From JBBSIG01 sp038232215 (GTDB lineage: Bacteria > Actinomycetota > Thermoleophilia > Gaiellales > Gaiellaceae): a stretch of 14,139 nt of DNA. The DNA is taken from assembly GCA_038232215.1 (NCBI GenBank), contig JBBSIG010000051.1, forward strand, positions 1 to 14,139. The letters run 5' to 3'. The translations under genes and the position numbers were made by a program. Each line of letters begins with the position of its first letter. The first letter of the stretch is position 1. The notes under the pieces were generated by a model. It saw only the letters and a list, made by a program, of their open reading frames with translations, was not told the DNA's origin and made no database searches. Positions 7,496 to 14,139 of the stretch are shown piece after piece.

Positions 7496-8402
7496 ACGGC
7501 CTCCGTCATAGCGAGGAAGGCGTCGCTCAGCCGGGCCGCCTCGAGCTCGAAGGCGTGCACGGCGACCCCGGCGTCCACGAGGCGGCGCAGCGGCTCGTTG
7601 GGCTCGACGCCGGCGAGCGAGATCGCGAGCGACCCGGCGCGTTGCTCGACGACGAAGCCGACCAACGCGTCGAGAGAGCGCTCCGTGTCCTCTGCGGCAA
7701 CGCGGACTGCGGCGGTCCGCGGAGCGGCCGCCTGCCGCGCGACCTCCGCCACCGTCCCGTGCGCCACGACCCGCCCCCGGTTCAGGATGAGGACATGCGA
7801 GCAAGTCTCCTCGACCTCCTCCAGCAGGTGCGTGCTGAGGAGGACCGTCGCCCCGCGCTCGCGCGCTGTGCGGCGGACGATCGCGAGCACCTGCCGTTGC
7901 CCCGCCGGATCGAGGCCGAGCGTCGGCTCGTCGAGAAAGACCACCTGGGGCTCGTTGACGAGCGCACGCGCGATTCCGAGCCGCTGGCGCATGCCGCGGC
8001 TGTACGTTCCGATCGGGCTGCCGCCGCGCTCGGCCAGGCCGACCTCCTGCAGGAGCGCTGCAGCGACGGCACGAGCGCCGGCGCGGCTGTGGCCGAAGAG
8101 CCGAGCGTGGTAGCGGAGAAACTCACCTCCCGTCTGCCGCTCGGCCCGGCGCTCTCCGGCAGCACCCCGGCTCGGCTGCGGATCTCGGCCGGACGCGTGT
8201 GCGGGATGCCTGCGACGGCGAACCTCCCGCGCGTCGGCTCCAGGATCGTGGTCAGGATCCGGATCGCGGTCGTCTTCCCGGCGCCGTTCGGGCCGAGCAC
8301 GCCGAGGATCTCACCCGCCTCGGCCGAGAAGCTCAGCTCCTCCACCGCCGTGACCGCGCCGTAGCGCCTCGCGACGCCGTCGGCCTCGAGCGCCGTGGTC
8401 AC
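7492..8402 (-). pseudogene. ABC transporter ATP-binding protein, interrupted by a -1 frameshift
   Basis: The gene starts at GTG 8402 (overlapping the stop of the exported-protein gene as GTGA). In its first frame it reads to Walker A, GPNGAGKTT with Lys43, and VLPESAG. From near 8145 the family sequence continues one frame away: ERQTGGEFLRYHARLFG, the signature SRGMRQRLGIARAL, Walker B VVFLDEPTLGLDP and the switch LLSTHLLEEVEE, ending at TGA 7492. Reading one extra base in GGGCC-GAG would restore a 303-residue protein of normal length (reconstructed length 912 nt, observed 911). Without it the first frame reads on without a stop to 7782, losing Walker B. No canonical slippery heptamer is seen. 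A sequencing or assembly error, a fresh mutation or rare frameshifting are all possible. Partner permease and anchored protein look intact, which favours an error or a recent event. Confidence 0.85.
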
Positions 8403-9133
8403 GCGCCCCTCGTGACGGAGACGAGCTCGAGCCGCTCGTTCCCGCCCCGCTCGGCCTGCTCGAGCACGGTGCCGATGCCGCGCACGTACAGCTTGTGGTC
8501 GATCGCGCCCGGCTCGAGGGGTGTCGATTCCTGCGTGAGCAGCGCGTTCCTCCTGCGAGGCCCGCTGACGGTGGCGAAGAGCCCGATCACCGTGAAGCGG
8601 TCCTCGGCCTCGCCCCGGGAGAATTCCTGCTGGAACGACTGTCCGACGCGCGGCTGCGCGGGCATGTAGATGCCGGCTCGGGCGCCGTGGACGCCCGCTT
8701 GCCAGCTTCCCGAGGTGCTCCTGACGTTGCCGCGCTCGTCGAGCTCGGCCGTCCGCTCGCCCAGGTACCAGACGTTGCCCCGCGTGTCCTGCGAATACCA
8801 GTCGGTCGTGCGCTCGGCGAGCCGGCCGCGCAGGGAGAGGCGGTCCTCGACGACGACGCAGGGGACGCCCGCGATCGTCGCGGTGCGGTGCGTCACGGTG
8901 ACGACGTCGCGGGCCGGCCGGCCGTCCTTGACGCCGGTGTAGACGTAGCGCGTGCCCGGCCGGAGCGGGAACCACTGGTTGTCCACGCGGGCGCTGAAGC
9001 GAGCCGCCGGGGGCATCGGCGGCATCCCCCGGCGCACAGAGGTCCGTCCGTGAGCAGCGGGACCGGCGCCAGCCGCGACGGCTGCGGCGGCGCCGACCGT
9101 CGCGAGGGTGAGGTGGATCGCTCGTCTGCTCAT
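8399..9133 (-). CDS. Exported protein of a conserved uncharacterised family, first gene of the ABC operon
   Basis: This 244-residue protein starts at ATG 9133 with AGGAGG 13 nt upstream (9147-9152). A signal peptide (SRRAIHLTLATVGAAAAVAAGAG) and a Pro-rich linker are followed by a soluble beta-rich domain. It opens VDNQWFPLRPGTRYVYTGVKDG and contains TDWYSQDTRGNVWYLGE near the middle. This matches my memory of a widespread uncharacterised exported family that has no assigned function. No lipobox cysteine is visible, so it is probably secreted or cell-wall associated. It ends at TGA 8399-8401, overlapping the ATPase start. The longer frame reaching 9382 would overlap the divergent regulator gene and is rejected. 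Its position at the head of the transporter operon suggests it is cargo, sensor or helper of that system. Confidence 0.78.
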   Translation of the reverse strand: MSRRAIHLTLATVGAAAAVAAGAGPAAHGRTSVRRGMPPMPPAARFSARVDNQWFPLRPGTRYVYTGVKDGRPARDVVTVTHRTATIAGVPCVVVEDRLSLRGRLAERTTDWYSQDTRGNVWYLGERTAELDERGNVRSTSGSWQAGVHGARAGIYMPAQPRVGQSFQQEFSRGEAEDRFTVIGLFATVSGPRRRNALLTQESTPLEPGAIDHKLYVRGIGTVLEQAERGGNERLELVSVTRGA

Positions 9134-9167
9134 GCTGTTCTCGTCGCCTCCTGCTCGTGTCGGCGCC

Positions 9168-9173
9168 ACGGTA
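9168..9173 (-). promoter_or_regulatory. Candidate -10 box of the exported protein/ABC operon
   Basis: TACCGT on the minus strand (9173-9168) fits TANNNT. The expected start near 9161 gives a leader of about 28 nt containing AGGAGG. The -35 position (about 9191-9196) has no good consensus but falls inside the 11-bp-spaced repeats, as in activator-dependent promoters. Confidence 0.42.
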
Positions 9174-9182
9174 GGGGGCGGA

Positions 9183-9198
9183 GATGAACCTGCGATGA
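9183..9198. promoter_or_regulatory. Candidate OmpR/PhoB-type regulator binding site
   Basis: GATGA occurs at 9183-9187 and 9194-9198, exactly 11 bp apart (TCATC repeats on the other strand). OmpR/PhoB regulators bind two direct half-sites with about one helical turn between them. The site lies between the regulator gene and the ABC operon and overlaps the operon's -35 position. The chance of a 5-base repeat is not negligible, so this is suggestive only. Confidence 0.4.
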
Positions 9199-9253
9199 CG
9201 ACGGTCCGGGGCCTGGTCATCCACTGCTCGTCCTGGTGCGGCAGGATCCACTC

Positions 9254-9934
9254 GTGCGCGTGCTGATCGTGGAGGACGAGCCGAGGATGGCGGCTCTCAT
9301 CCGCCGCGGGCTCGTCAACGAGGGTCTGGCGGCGGACGTCGCCGAGTCGGGCGAGGACGCGCTCTGGCAGGCGCGGGCGCACGACTACGACGCGATCGTG
9401 CTCGACGTGATGCTGCCGGACGTGGACGGCTTCGAGACGTGCCGGCGGCTGCGCGGGGCCGGCGTCTGGGCGCCGGTCCTGCTGCTGACCGCGCGCGACG
9501 CGGTCGAGGATCGCGTGGCGGGGCTGGACAGCGGAGCCGACGACTACCTGGTGAAGCCGTTCGCGTTCGCGGAGCTGCTCGCGCGGCTGCGGGCGCTGAC
9601 CCGGCGCGTGCAGGCGGAGCGACCGGCGGTGCTGAGCCTCGGCGAGCTGAGGCTCGACCCGGCGACCCGCGAGGTCGCGCGCGGCGACAAGGCGATCGAT
9701 CTCTCTGCCAAGGAGTTCGCGTTGCTGGAGACGTTCATGCGCCGCCCGGGCGAGGTGTTGTCACGGCTATACCTGCTCGAGCACGCCTGGGACTTCGCCT
9801 ACGACAACCGCTCGAACGTCGTGGACGTCTACGTGCGCAGGCTGCGCGGCAAGATCGACGAGCCGTTCGGCGCCGCGTCGCTCGAGACGATCCGCGGAGC
9901 CGGCTATCGCCTGCGCAGCGACGGCGGACGATGA
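9254..9934 (+). CDS. OmpR/PhoB-family response regulator
   Basis: This 226-residue DNA-binding regulator has a receiver domain (1-120): acid pocket Glu7-Asp8 (VLIVEDEP), phospho-acceptor Asp51 (IVLDVMLPD), a Thr in LLLTARD and Lys101 (DDYLVKPF). A winged-helix domain (about 128-224) contains SAKEFALLE, PGEVLSR and NVVDVYVRRLRGKID with the C-terminal GAGYRLR. GTG 9254 is chosen because AGGA lies 7 nt upstream and VLIVEDEP begins at residue 3; GTG 9236 would add six residues. Its TGA overlaps the kinase ATG, so the two are coupled. It is divergent from the ABC operon and may control it through repeats at 9183-9198. The stimulus is unknown. Confidence 0.92.
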   Translation: MRVLIVEDEPRMAALIRRGLVNEGLAADVAESGEDALWQARAHDYDAIVLDVMLPDVDGFETCRRLRGAGVWAPVLLLTARDAVEDRVAGLDSGADDYLVKPFAFAELLARLRALTRRVQAERPAVLSLGELRLDPATREVARGDKAIDLSAKEFALLETFMRRPGEVLSRLYLLEHAWDFAYDNRSNVVDVYVRRLRGKIDEPFGAASLETIRGAGYRLRSDGGR

Positions 9935-11331
9935 GACGGCTGCCGATCCGCGTCCGAGTCACGGCCGCGTTCGCGCTCGTGCTCGCACTCGTCCTGACGG
10001 CATCGGGGGCCTTTCTCTACCTGCGGCTCTCATCGCACCTCGCGCTCGCGCTCGACCGCGAGCTGCGCCTGCGCGCGCAGGACCTGACCACGCTCGTCCG
10101 CCAGCCGCAGCCCTCGCTCGGGCGCGAGGCAGGCAGCCGCTTCGTCGAGCGTGGCGAGAGCTACGCGCAGCTGCTCACACCCGCAGGACGCATCCTCGAC
10201 GCGACGCAGCCGCTCACGATCGCGCCGCTGCTCACGCGCGGTCAGCTCGCCGCCGCCCTGCGCGAGCCGATCTACGTCGACGAGCCGCCCGTGCCCGGGC
10301 TGGACGAGCCCTCGCGAATCCTCGCGACCGCCGTCGAGCGACGCGGGCGGAGAGTCGTGCTCGCCGTCGGCGCGACCCGGCAGGATCGAGCCGAGACGCT
10401 CGCCAGCCTTCGCTACGAGCTGCTGATCGCGGGGCCGATCGCCCTGGTCCTCGCCTCCGGTGCCGGCTATCTCCTCGCCGGACTGTCGTTGCGCCAGGTG
10501 GAGTCGATGCGCCGCCGCGCCGCCGCGATCTCGGCGGAGACGCCTGCCGAGCGGCTTCCCGTGCCACCGACCGGCGACGAGCTCGAGCGGCTCGGCGCCA
10601 CCCTGAACGAGATGCTCGATCGCCTGCAGGGTGCGCTCGAGCGCGAGCGCGACTTCGTCGCCGACGCGGGACACGAGCTTCGCATGCCGCTCGCGCTGCT
10701 GCGGACCGAGCTCGAGCTCGCGCTCAGGCAGGCCGACTCCGTCGACGAGCTCAGGGAGGCCGTCCTCCGCTCGTCGCGGGAGGTCGACCGGCTCGCCCAG
10801 CTCGCCGACGACCTGCTCTTGATCGCCCGCTCGGACCGCGGCCGGCTGCCGCTTCGTCTCGAGGACGTCCCGGTCTGCGAGCTGTTCTCGTCGGTGCTCA
10901 GCCGCGTCGAGTGGCGTGCCGAGGCCGATGGGAAGACCGTGCGCGCCGATGGGCCGCCGGACGTCAGCGTGCACGCCGACCGGCTACGGCTCGAGCAGGC
11001 ACTGACGAACCTGGTCGCCAATGCCCTCCGCTACGGCGGCGATCAGATCTCGCTGACGGCGACCAGCGTCGACGGCGAGACGCAGCTCCATGTCCGCGAC
11101 AACGGCCCCGGCTTTCCGGACCGGTTCCTCGACCGCGCCTTCGAGCGCTTCTCCCGCTCCGACTCCGCGCGCGGGCGGGGCGGCGCCGGCCTCGGTCTCG
11201 CAATCGTCCGCACGATCGCCGAGGCGCACGGCGGCAGTGCTGGCGCCGCGAGCACGACCCCCGCCGGCGCCGACGTCTGGATCTCGCTTCCCGACGGCGA
11301 CAGCCGCGGGAGCCGCGGCGGATCGGCGTAG
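9931..11331 (+). CDS. HisKA-type sensor histidine kinase
   Basis: This 466-residue membrane kinase starts at the ATG that overlaps the regulator stop (ATGA). Helix 1 (about 11-33) and helix 2 (about 163-186) flank an extracytoplasmic sensor region of about 130 residues with no recognised motif. A HAMP segment (around 190-235) follows. The H-box GHELRMPLA carries His248. The ATPase domain has the N-box (LVANALRYGG, Asn364), G1 box DNGPGFP (Asp390), F-box DRAFERFSRSD and G2 box GGAGLGLAIV near 418. Position H+4, where Thr or Asn is usual and needed for phosphatase activity, is Met. Autophosphorylation residues are intact. It phosphorylates the regulator just upstream. Confidence 0.9.
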   Translation: MRRLPIRVRVTAAFALVLALVLTASGAFLYLRLSSHLALALDRELRLRAQDLTTLVRQPQPSLGREAGSRFVERGESYAQLLTPAGRILDATQPLTIAPLLTRGQLAAALREPIYVDEPPVPGLDEPSRILATAVERRGRRVVLAVGATRQDRAETLASLRYELLIAGPIALVLASGAGYLLAGLSLRQVESMRRRAAAISAETPAERLPVPPTGDELERLGATLNEMLDRLQGALERERDFVADAGHELRMPLALLRTELELALRQADSVDELREAVLRSSREVDRLAQLADDLLLIARSDRGRLPLRLEDVPVCELFSSVLSRVEWRAEADGKTVRADGPPDVSVHADRLRLEQALTNLVANALRYGGDQISLTATSVDGETQLHVRDNGPGFPDRFLDRAFERFSRSDSARGRGGAGLGLAIVRTIAEAHGGSAGAASTTPAGADVWISLPDGDSRGSRGGSA

Positions 11332-11373
11332 ATGTGAGCGCGAGTGCAACCGGTGGCGATTGCGGAAGGCGCT

Positions 11374-11814
11374 CTACGCGCGGCGGTGCGCGCGCGCACG
11401 TCGGCGGCTGCGGTCCCGCCTCTTCTCGGGCACGCCGAAGGCGGCGCGCACGAGTGGGCCGATTAGCGCGATGCCCGTTCCCAGCAGCACCCAGCCCGGC
11501 CAGAAGCTTCCGTCGGTCCCGGTCGCCGCCCAGACCGCGATGCAGATCGCGTTCGCGGTGACGAAGCCGGCCGCTCGCCTGCGCATTCTCTCGGAGCGCA
11601 GTACGGGCGTCCGGGGAGCCGGCGGTGCGACGGGGGCAGGAAGGTCGGCGGTAACGGCGGCGAGATCGCCCTGCGTCCGTGCCTCGTACGCGTCGCGCAC
11701 TCGGTCCTCGAGCTCGTCGGTGTCGAGCCGGCCCTCCGCCGCCGCCGCGCGGAGCAGCGAGACCGTCGCCTCGCGGTCCGAATCGGAGGTCCGCAGGAGA
11801 TCTGCGCCGGACAC
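11374..11814 (-). CDS. DUF1707 plus 2TM-domain membrane protein
   Basis: This 146-residue protein begins with a DUF1707 (SHOCT-like) domain at residues about 7-60 (LRTSDSDREATVSLLRAA, EGRLDTDELEDRV, TQGDLAAVTADLP). A Pro-rich linker leads to two closely spaced helices at about 80-125 (GFVTANAICIAVWAA, then GSFWPGWVLLGTGIALIG) and a very basic tail. The second part fits the 2TM domain often paired with DUF1707 in actinobacteria. It probably sits in the cytoplasmic membrane with the N-domain in the cytoplasm; its function is unknown. GTG 11814 has no Shine-Dalgarno sequence but a TACCCT box 6 nt before it, so it is probably leaderless. It converges with the kinase gene across a 42-bp gap with no convincing hairpin. 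Confidence 0.82.
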   Translation of the reverse strand: MSGADLLRTSDSDREATVSLLRAAAAEGRLDTDELEDRVRDAYEARTQGDLAAVTADLPAPVAPPAPRTPVLRSERMRRRAAGFVTANAICIAVWAATGTDGSFWPGWVLLGTGIALIGPLVRAAFGVPEKRRDRSRRRARAHRRA

Positions 11815-11820
11815 GGCGGG

Positions 11821-11826
11821 AGGGTA
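11821..11826 (-). promoter_or_regulatory. -10 box of the DUF1707 gene, probable leaderless promoter
   Basis: TACCCT on the minus strand (11826-11821) is followed by 6 nt and then the GTG start, so transcription would begin at or next to the start codon. No Shine-Dalgarno sequence is present. Confidence 0.45.
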
Positions 11827-11890
11827 TCGCAGCGCCGGGTCACCCGTAGGTGCGGCGCAACCGGCTCGAGAGTCTTCCCGGGCGGGCCTG

Positions 11891-12904
11891 CTAGCGGACC
11901 AACGCCCGGACCGCGTCGAAGCGGCCGGCCTCGAGATCGTCGTGGCGGATCCAGACGTAGAGGCGCCCGAAGTAGCCGAGCCAGACGTCGAGGTCGTCGT
12001 CGCTGCTGAGCTGGAGGAGGAGCCGCCAGTCGGCGGCGCCGGCCTCCAGCTCCTCGACCTCGGGGTCGGGGTCGACGGCGCCGTTCTCCAGGTCGATGCC
12101 GTGCGAGACGAGCTGGGCGTCGACCTCCATGCCGTGGTCCAGCGAGTCCGGGTGACCGAGCAGACGGTGGAGCGCGTGGTAGTCGGGCGCCACGTCCTCG
12201 ACCTCGACTCCCTGGAGCGCGGCGAGCCGCTCGCGGAGCGTCGTCCAGGCTTCGACCTCGGGCCCGTCCGCGACCGACGACGGCGGCTCGACCGGCAGCG
12301 TCAGCTCCAAGGACGGCACGACCGGCAGCTCGGGCAGGCTCGTGGTGCGCTCGGCCGGCTCGACGGCCGCCTCGTCCCCCAGCAGGACGACGCGGCAGGC
12401 GCCGCCGTCCTCCGGCCGAAGGCCGCTCGGCGCCTGCGAGAGCGCGTAGAAGACGAGGAGCGTTCCCTGGGAGGGCAGAGGCGAGGCGGGCAGCTCGTCC
12501 AGCCGCAGCCGGCACAGGCACGTCAGCTCCTCTTCCTCCCACACCGGCCAGTCGAACTCCGGCGGAATCTCCGGCAGCCCGCCGAGGCGCGAGCCTCCAC
12601 TGCCGCCGAAGGTGAGGCGGACGCTCGGGCGCGCGAGGGCGGTCACCTCGTCGGCCCACGGCTCGAGCCCGAGCTCTGCGCAGAGCGACCGCAGCTCGTC
12701 GAGGGACGCGAGTCGCTCCGCGGGTTCTGCCGGAGCCGTCTCCTGACGCGGTGCGTCGAGGTCGGGGAAGTACGGGTCGGGCTCCGCCTGCTCGAGCGCC
12801 TCCTCCAGGCTCGTCCGCAGCGTCGACTGGAGCTCCTGCGCCGCCTGGGCGGCCCCGCGGATCAGGTCCCGGAGGAAGCCGCGTCGGTCCGCTGCGCCTG
12901 TCAT
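11891..12904 (-). CDS. DUF1963 (YwqG-like) protein
   Basis: This 337-residue soluble protein carries a DUF1963 domain from about residue 95. SRLGGLPEIPPEFDWPVW is its typical opening, LTCLCRLRLDEL and GTLLVFYAL lie in the middle, and the C-terminal block DDDLDVWLGYFGRLYVWI ends in IRHDDLEAGRFD. The N-terminal 85 residues are an acidic, helical extension (about 10-40 predicted helical) that is not part of the core. RRGFLR near the start recalls a Tat motif but no hydrophobic stretch follows, so the protein is cytoplasmic. The function of this family is not known. The ATG at 12904 lacks a Shine-Dalgarno sequence and has a TAGCCT box 7 nt upstream. The deacylase gene ends 23 nt upstream on the same strand. 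Confidence 0.85.
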   Translation of the reverse strand: MTGAADRRGFLRDLIRGAAQAAQELQSTLRTSLEEALEQAEPDPYFPDLDAPRQETAPAEPAERLASLDELRSLCAELGLEPWADEVTALARPSVRLTFGGSGGSRLGGLPEIPPEFDWPVWEEEELTCLCRLRLDELPASPLPSQGTLLVFYALSQAPSGLRPEDGGACRVVLLGDEAAVEPAERTTSLPELPVVPSLELTLPVEPPSSVADGPEVEAWTTLRERLAALQGVEVEDVAPDYHALHRLLGHPDSLDHGMEVDAQLVSHGIDLENGAVDPDPEVEELEAGAADWRLLLQLSSDDDLDVWLGYFGRLYVWIRHDDLEAGRFDAVRALVR

Positions 12905-12911
12905 GGGGCTC

Positions 12912-12917
12912 AGGCTA
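12912..12917 (-). promoter_or_regulatory. -10 box of the DUF1963 gene, probable leaderless promoter
   Basis: TAGCCT on the minus strand (12917-12912) ends 7 nt before the ATG at 12904. It sits in the 23-nt gap after the deacylase stop, so DUF1963 may be transcribed independently of that gene. No Shine-Dalgarno sequence is present. Confidence 0.42.
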
Positions 12918-12927
12918 GCGACCCCGG

Positions 12928-14139
12928 TCAGCCGGGGCGGAGCAGCACCCGGCCGGCCCGCTCGCCCGTCGCGCGCCCGTCGCGAAGCGCTGGGACGCCG
13001 TTCACGAGCACGTGCCGGACGCCCGCCGCCAGCCGGTTCGGCTCGTACGTCGTCCCGCGCTCCTCGAAGCTGCCCGGATCGAAGACGACGACGTCCGCTC
13101 GCGCGCCGGGGCGCAGGACGCCGCGATCGGAGAGCCCGATGCGCGCCGCGGGCGCCCCGGTCAGCCGGTGGACGGCCTCCGCCGGGTCGAGCAACCGCTG
13201 CTCACGGACCATGAAGCGCCAGAACCAGGCCGCCCACGTATAGGCGCCGTGGAAGCACGAGTCGGCGAGGGCGCCGTCCGGGGCGAGCGTCGTCGCGTCC
13301 GACCCGGGGACGCAGAGCGGGTGGGCGAAGGCCTCTCGCTGCTGCTCCTCCGTGTACGCGTGGATGAGCACCAGCAGCCGGTGCAGCTGGTCGACGGCGC
13401 CGAGCAGCAGGTCGTAGACGGCGTCGAGCGGCTCCTGTCCGCGCTCGGCCGCGATCGAGACGAGGTCGCGCCTAGCGTATTCCGGCCAGAACTCGTTGTC
13501 GAGCAGGACGACACGCGACCAGTCGCCCCCGGCGCTCAAGATCGAGCGGTGACCCCGCATCTCGTCGCGTCTCGCAGGAGCGCGCAGGATCGCGGTCAGC
13601 TCGCCCGGCCCGGCTGCGAGCGCCCACGCCGGCAGCGCGGTGTGCAGGTTCGTCAGGCCGAACCTGCGGGTGTGCATGTCGAAGGCGACGTCCTGGCCGG
13701 CCTCGCACGCGGCCTCGACTAGCTCGACGCAGCGGCGGCTCTCCTCGATCCCGTTGCGGGGGACGAGGTGCGAGACCTGCAGGCGCACGCCGGCGCGCTC
13801 GGCGCTGCGGATCGCCTCCGCGACCGCGCCGGCCGCGCCCTCGTCGCGTCGCCGCGTGTGCGTCGCGTAGAACGGTGCCAGCGCGGCGAGCGCCGTCACC
13901 TCTTCCTCGCCCGCCCCCTGCTCCTGTGCGTACTCGAGGCCGGTCGAGTAGCCCCAGGCTCCGTCCGCGAGCGACTCGCGGAGCAGCAGCTGCATCCGCT
14001 CGAGCTCGCGCCCTGTCGCCGGTCTGTCGGCGAGACCCAGCGTCGACAGGCGGAGCTGGCCGTTCGGAACGAGGCTCAAGACGTTGACCGCCGGCCTCCC
14101 CGCCGCCAGCCTCTCGAAGTACTCGCCGGCGGAGCTCCA
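12928..14139 (-). CDS. N-acyl-D-amino-acid deacylase (amidohydrolase), C-terminal part
   Basis: The 403 visible residues lack the N-terminus, which lies beyond 14139 (the frame is open through it). The family hydrolyses N-acyl-D-amino acids with zinc in a TIM barrel. Visible candidate active-site residues are His94 (YATHTR), His124 (LQVSHLV) and Asp281 (VPGSDATT), corresponding to ligands and catalytic Asp described for D-aminoacylase; the first HxH motif would be off-window. The segment FDMHTRRFGLTNLH replaces the FDxYPY type motif of classical D-aminoacylases, so the substrate may differ. A D-hydantoinase-like or other N-acyl substrate cannot be excluded. The C-terminus has the usual beta sandwich (GVLRPGARADVVVFDP, VRHVLVNGVPALRDG). 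It lies upstream of DUF1963 on the same strand with a 23-nt gap. Confidence 0.88.
   Translation of the reverse strand, partial: WSSAGEYFERLAAGRPAVNVLSLVPNGQLRLSTLGLADRPATGRELERMQLLLRESLADGAWGYSTGLEYAQEQGAGEEEVTALAALAPFYATHTRRRDEGAAGAVAEAIRSAERAGVRLQVSHLVPRNGIEESRRCVELVEAACEAGQDVAFDMHTRRFGLTNLHTALPAWALAAGPGELTAILRAPARRDEMRGHRSILSAGGDWSRVVLLDNEFWPEYARRDLVSIAAERGQEPLDAVYDLLLGAVDQLHRLLVLIHAYTEEQQREAFAHPLCVPGSDATTLAPDGALADSCFHGAYTWAAWFWRFMVREQRLLDPAEAVHRLTGAPAARIGLSDRGVLRPGARADVVVFDPGSFEERGTTYEPNRLAAGVRHVLVNGVPALRDGRATGERAGRVLLRPG

Noticed and set aside
7496..7804. N-terminal extension of the ABC-2 permease frame
   Set aside because: It overlaps the ATPase coding sequence on the same strand and is Arg/Gly-rich; TTG 7495 with GGAGG upstream fits.
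8140..8150. Programmed -1 frameshift in the ATPase
   Set aside because: The sequence has no X-XXY-YYZ slippery heptamer and I saw no clear stimulatory structure, so an error or mutation is simpler.
9134..9382. Longer start for the exported-protein gene
   Set aside because: It would overlap the divergent regulator gene and precedes the clear signal peptide and AGGAGG.
12880..12904. Tat signal in the DUF1963 protein (RRGFLR)
   Set aside because: No hydrophobic segment or cleavage site follows the twin arginines.

Overview
This is high-GC DNA (by eye around 70% G+C) with strongly GC-biased third codon positions. It also has many GTG/TTG starts, TANNNT-type -10 boxes and several apparently leaderless genes. 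Together with the gene families (DUF1707 plus 2TM protein, MMPL transporter, GGDEF-type membrane sensor region, ethanolamine-type permease), this suggests a chromosomal segment of an actinobacterium, perhaps of the Thermoleophilia (Gaiella/Solirubrobacter relatives). The lineage is inferred from general features, not from a marker gene. I see no phage, transposon, CRISPR array, rRNA or tRNA.

Layout. Positions 1-312 (-) hold the N-terminal part of an ethanolamine permease-type APC transporter with its own promoter. Positions 439-about 1500 (+) encode a many-helix membrane region like the sensor part of GGDEF/EAL proteins but without an output domain; the reading frame is disturbed after about 1435, and a 59-codon tail-anchored ORF follows. 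A lipoprotein-like alpha/beta hydrolase (1884-2651, +) converges on a 755-residue MMPL transporter (2701-4968, -). Divergent from MMPL are a VOC/glyoxalase-fold protein and a cupin (5092-6074, +). A perfect 7-bp hairpin separates the cupin from the next, opposite-strand operon.

The most coherent unit is 6111-11331. A response regulator and histidine kinase pair (9254-11331, +) diverges from a four-gene operon (9133 down to 6111, -). The operon encodes an exported protein of a conserved uncharacterised family, an ABC ATPase, an ABC-2 permease and a membrane-anchored Ig-like exported protein. All three operon junctions overlap by 4 nt (GTGA, TTGA, ATGA). In the divergent intergenic region two GATGA/TCATC half-sites lie 11 bp apart, next to the -35 position of the operon promoter. 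This suggests that the regulator controls an envelope export system. The ATPase gene carries an apparent 1-nt deletion that separates Walker A from the signature motif and Walker B.

The right end (11374-14139, all -) contains a DUF1707/2TM membrane protein, a DUF1963 (YwqG-like) protein and most of an N-acyl-D-amino-acid deacylase that runs off the window. The first two have a -10 box 6-7 nt before the start codon and no Shine-Dalgarno sequence, as does the VOC gene, so they are probably leaderless. Genes with a Shine-Dalgarno sequence (permease, MMPL, exported protein, regulator) occur alongside them.
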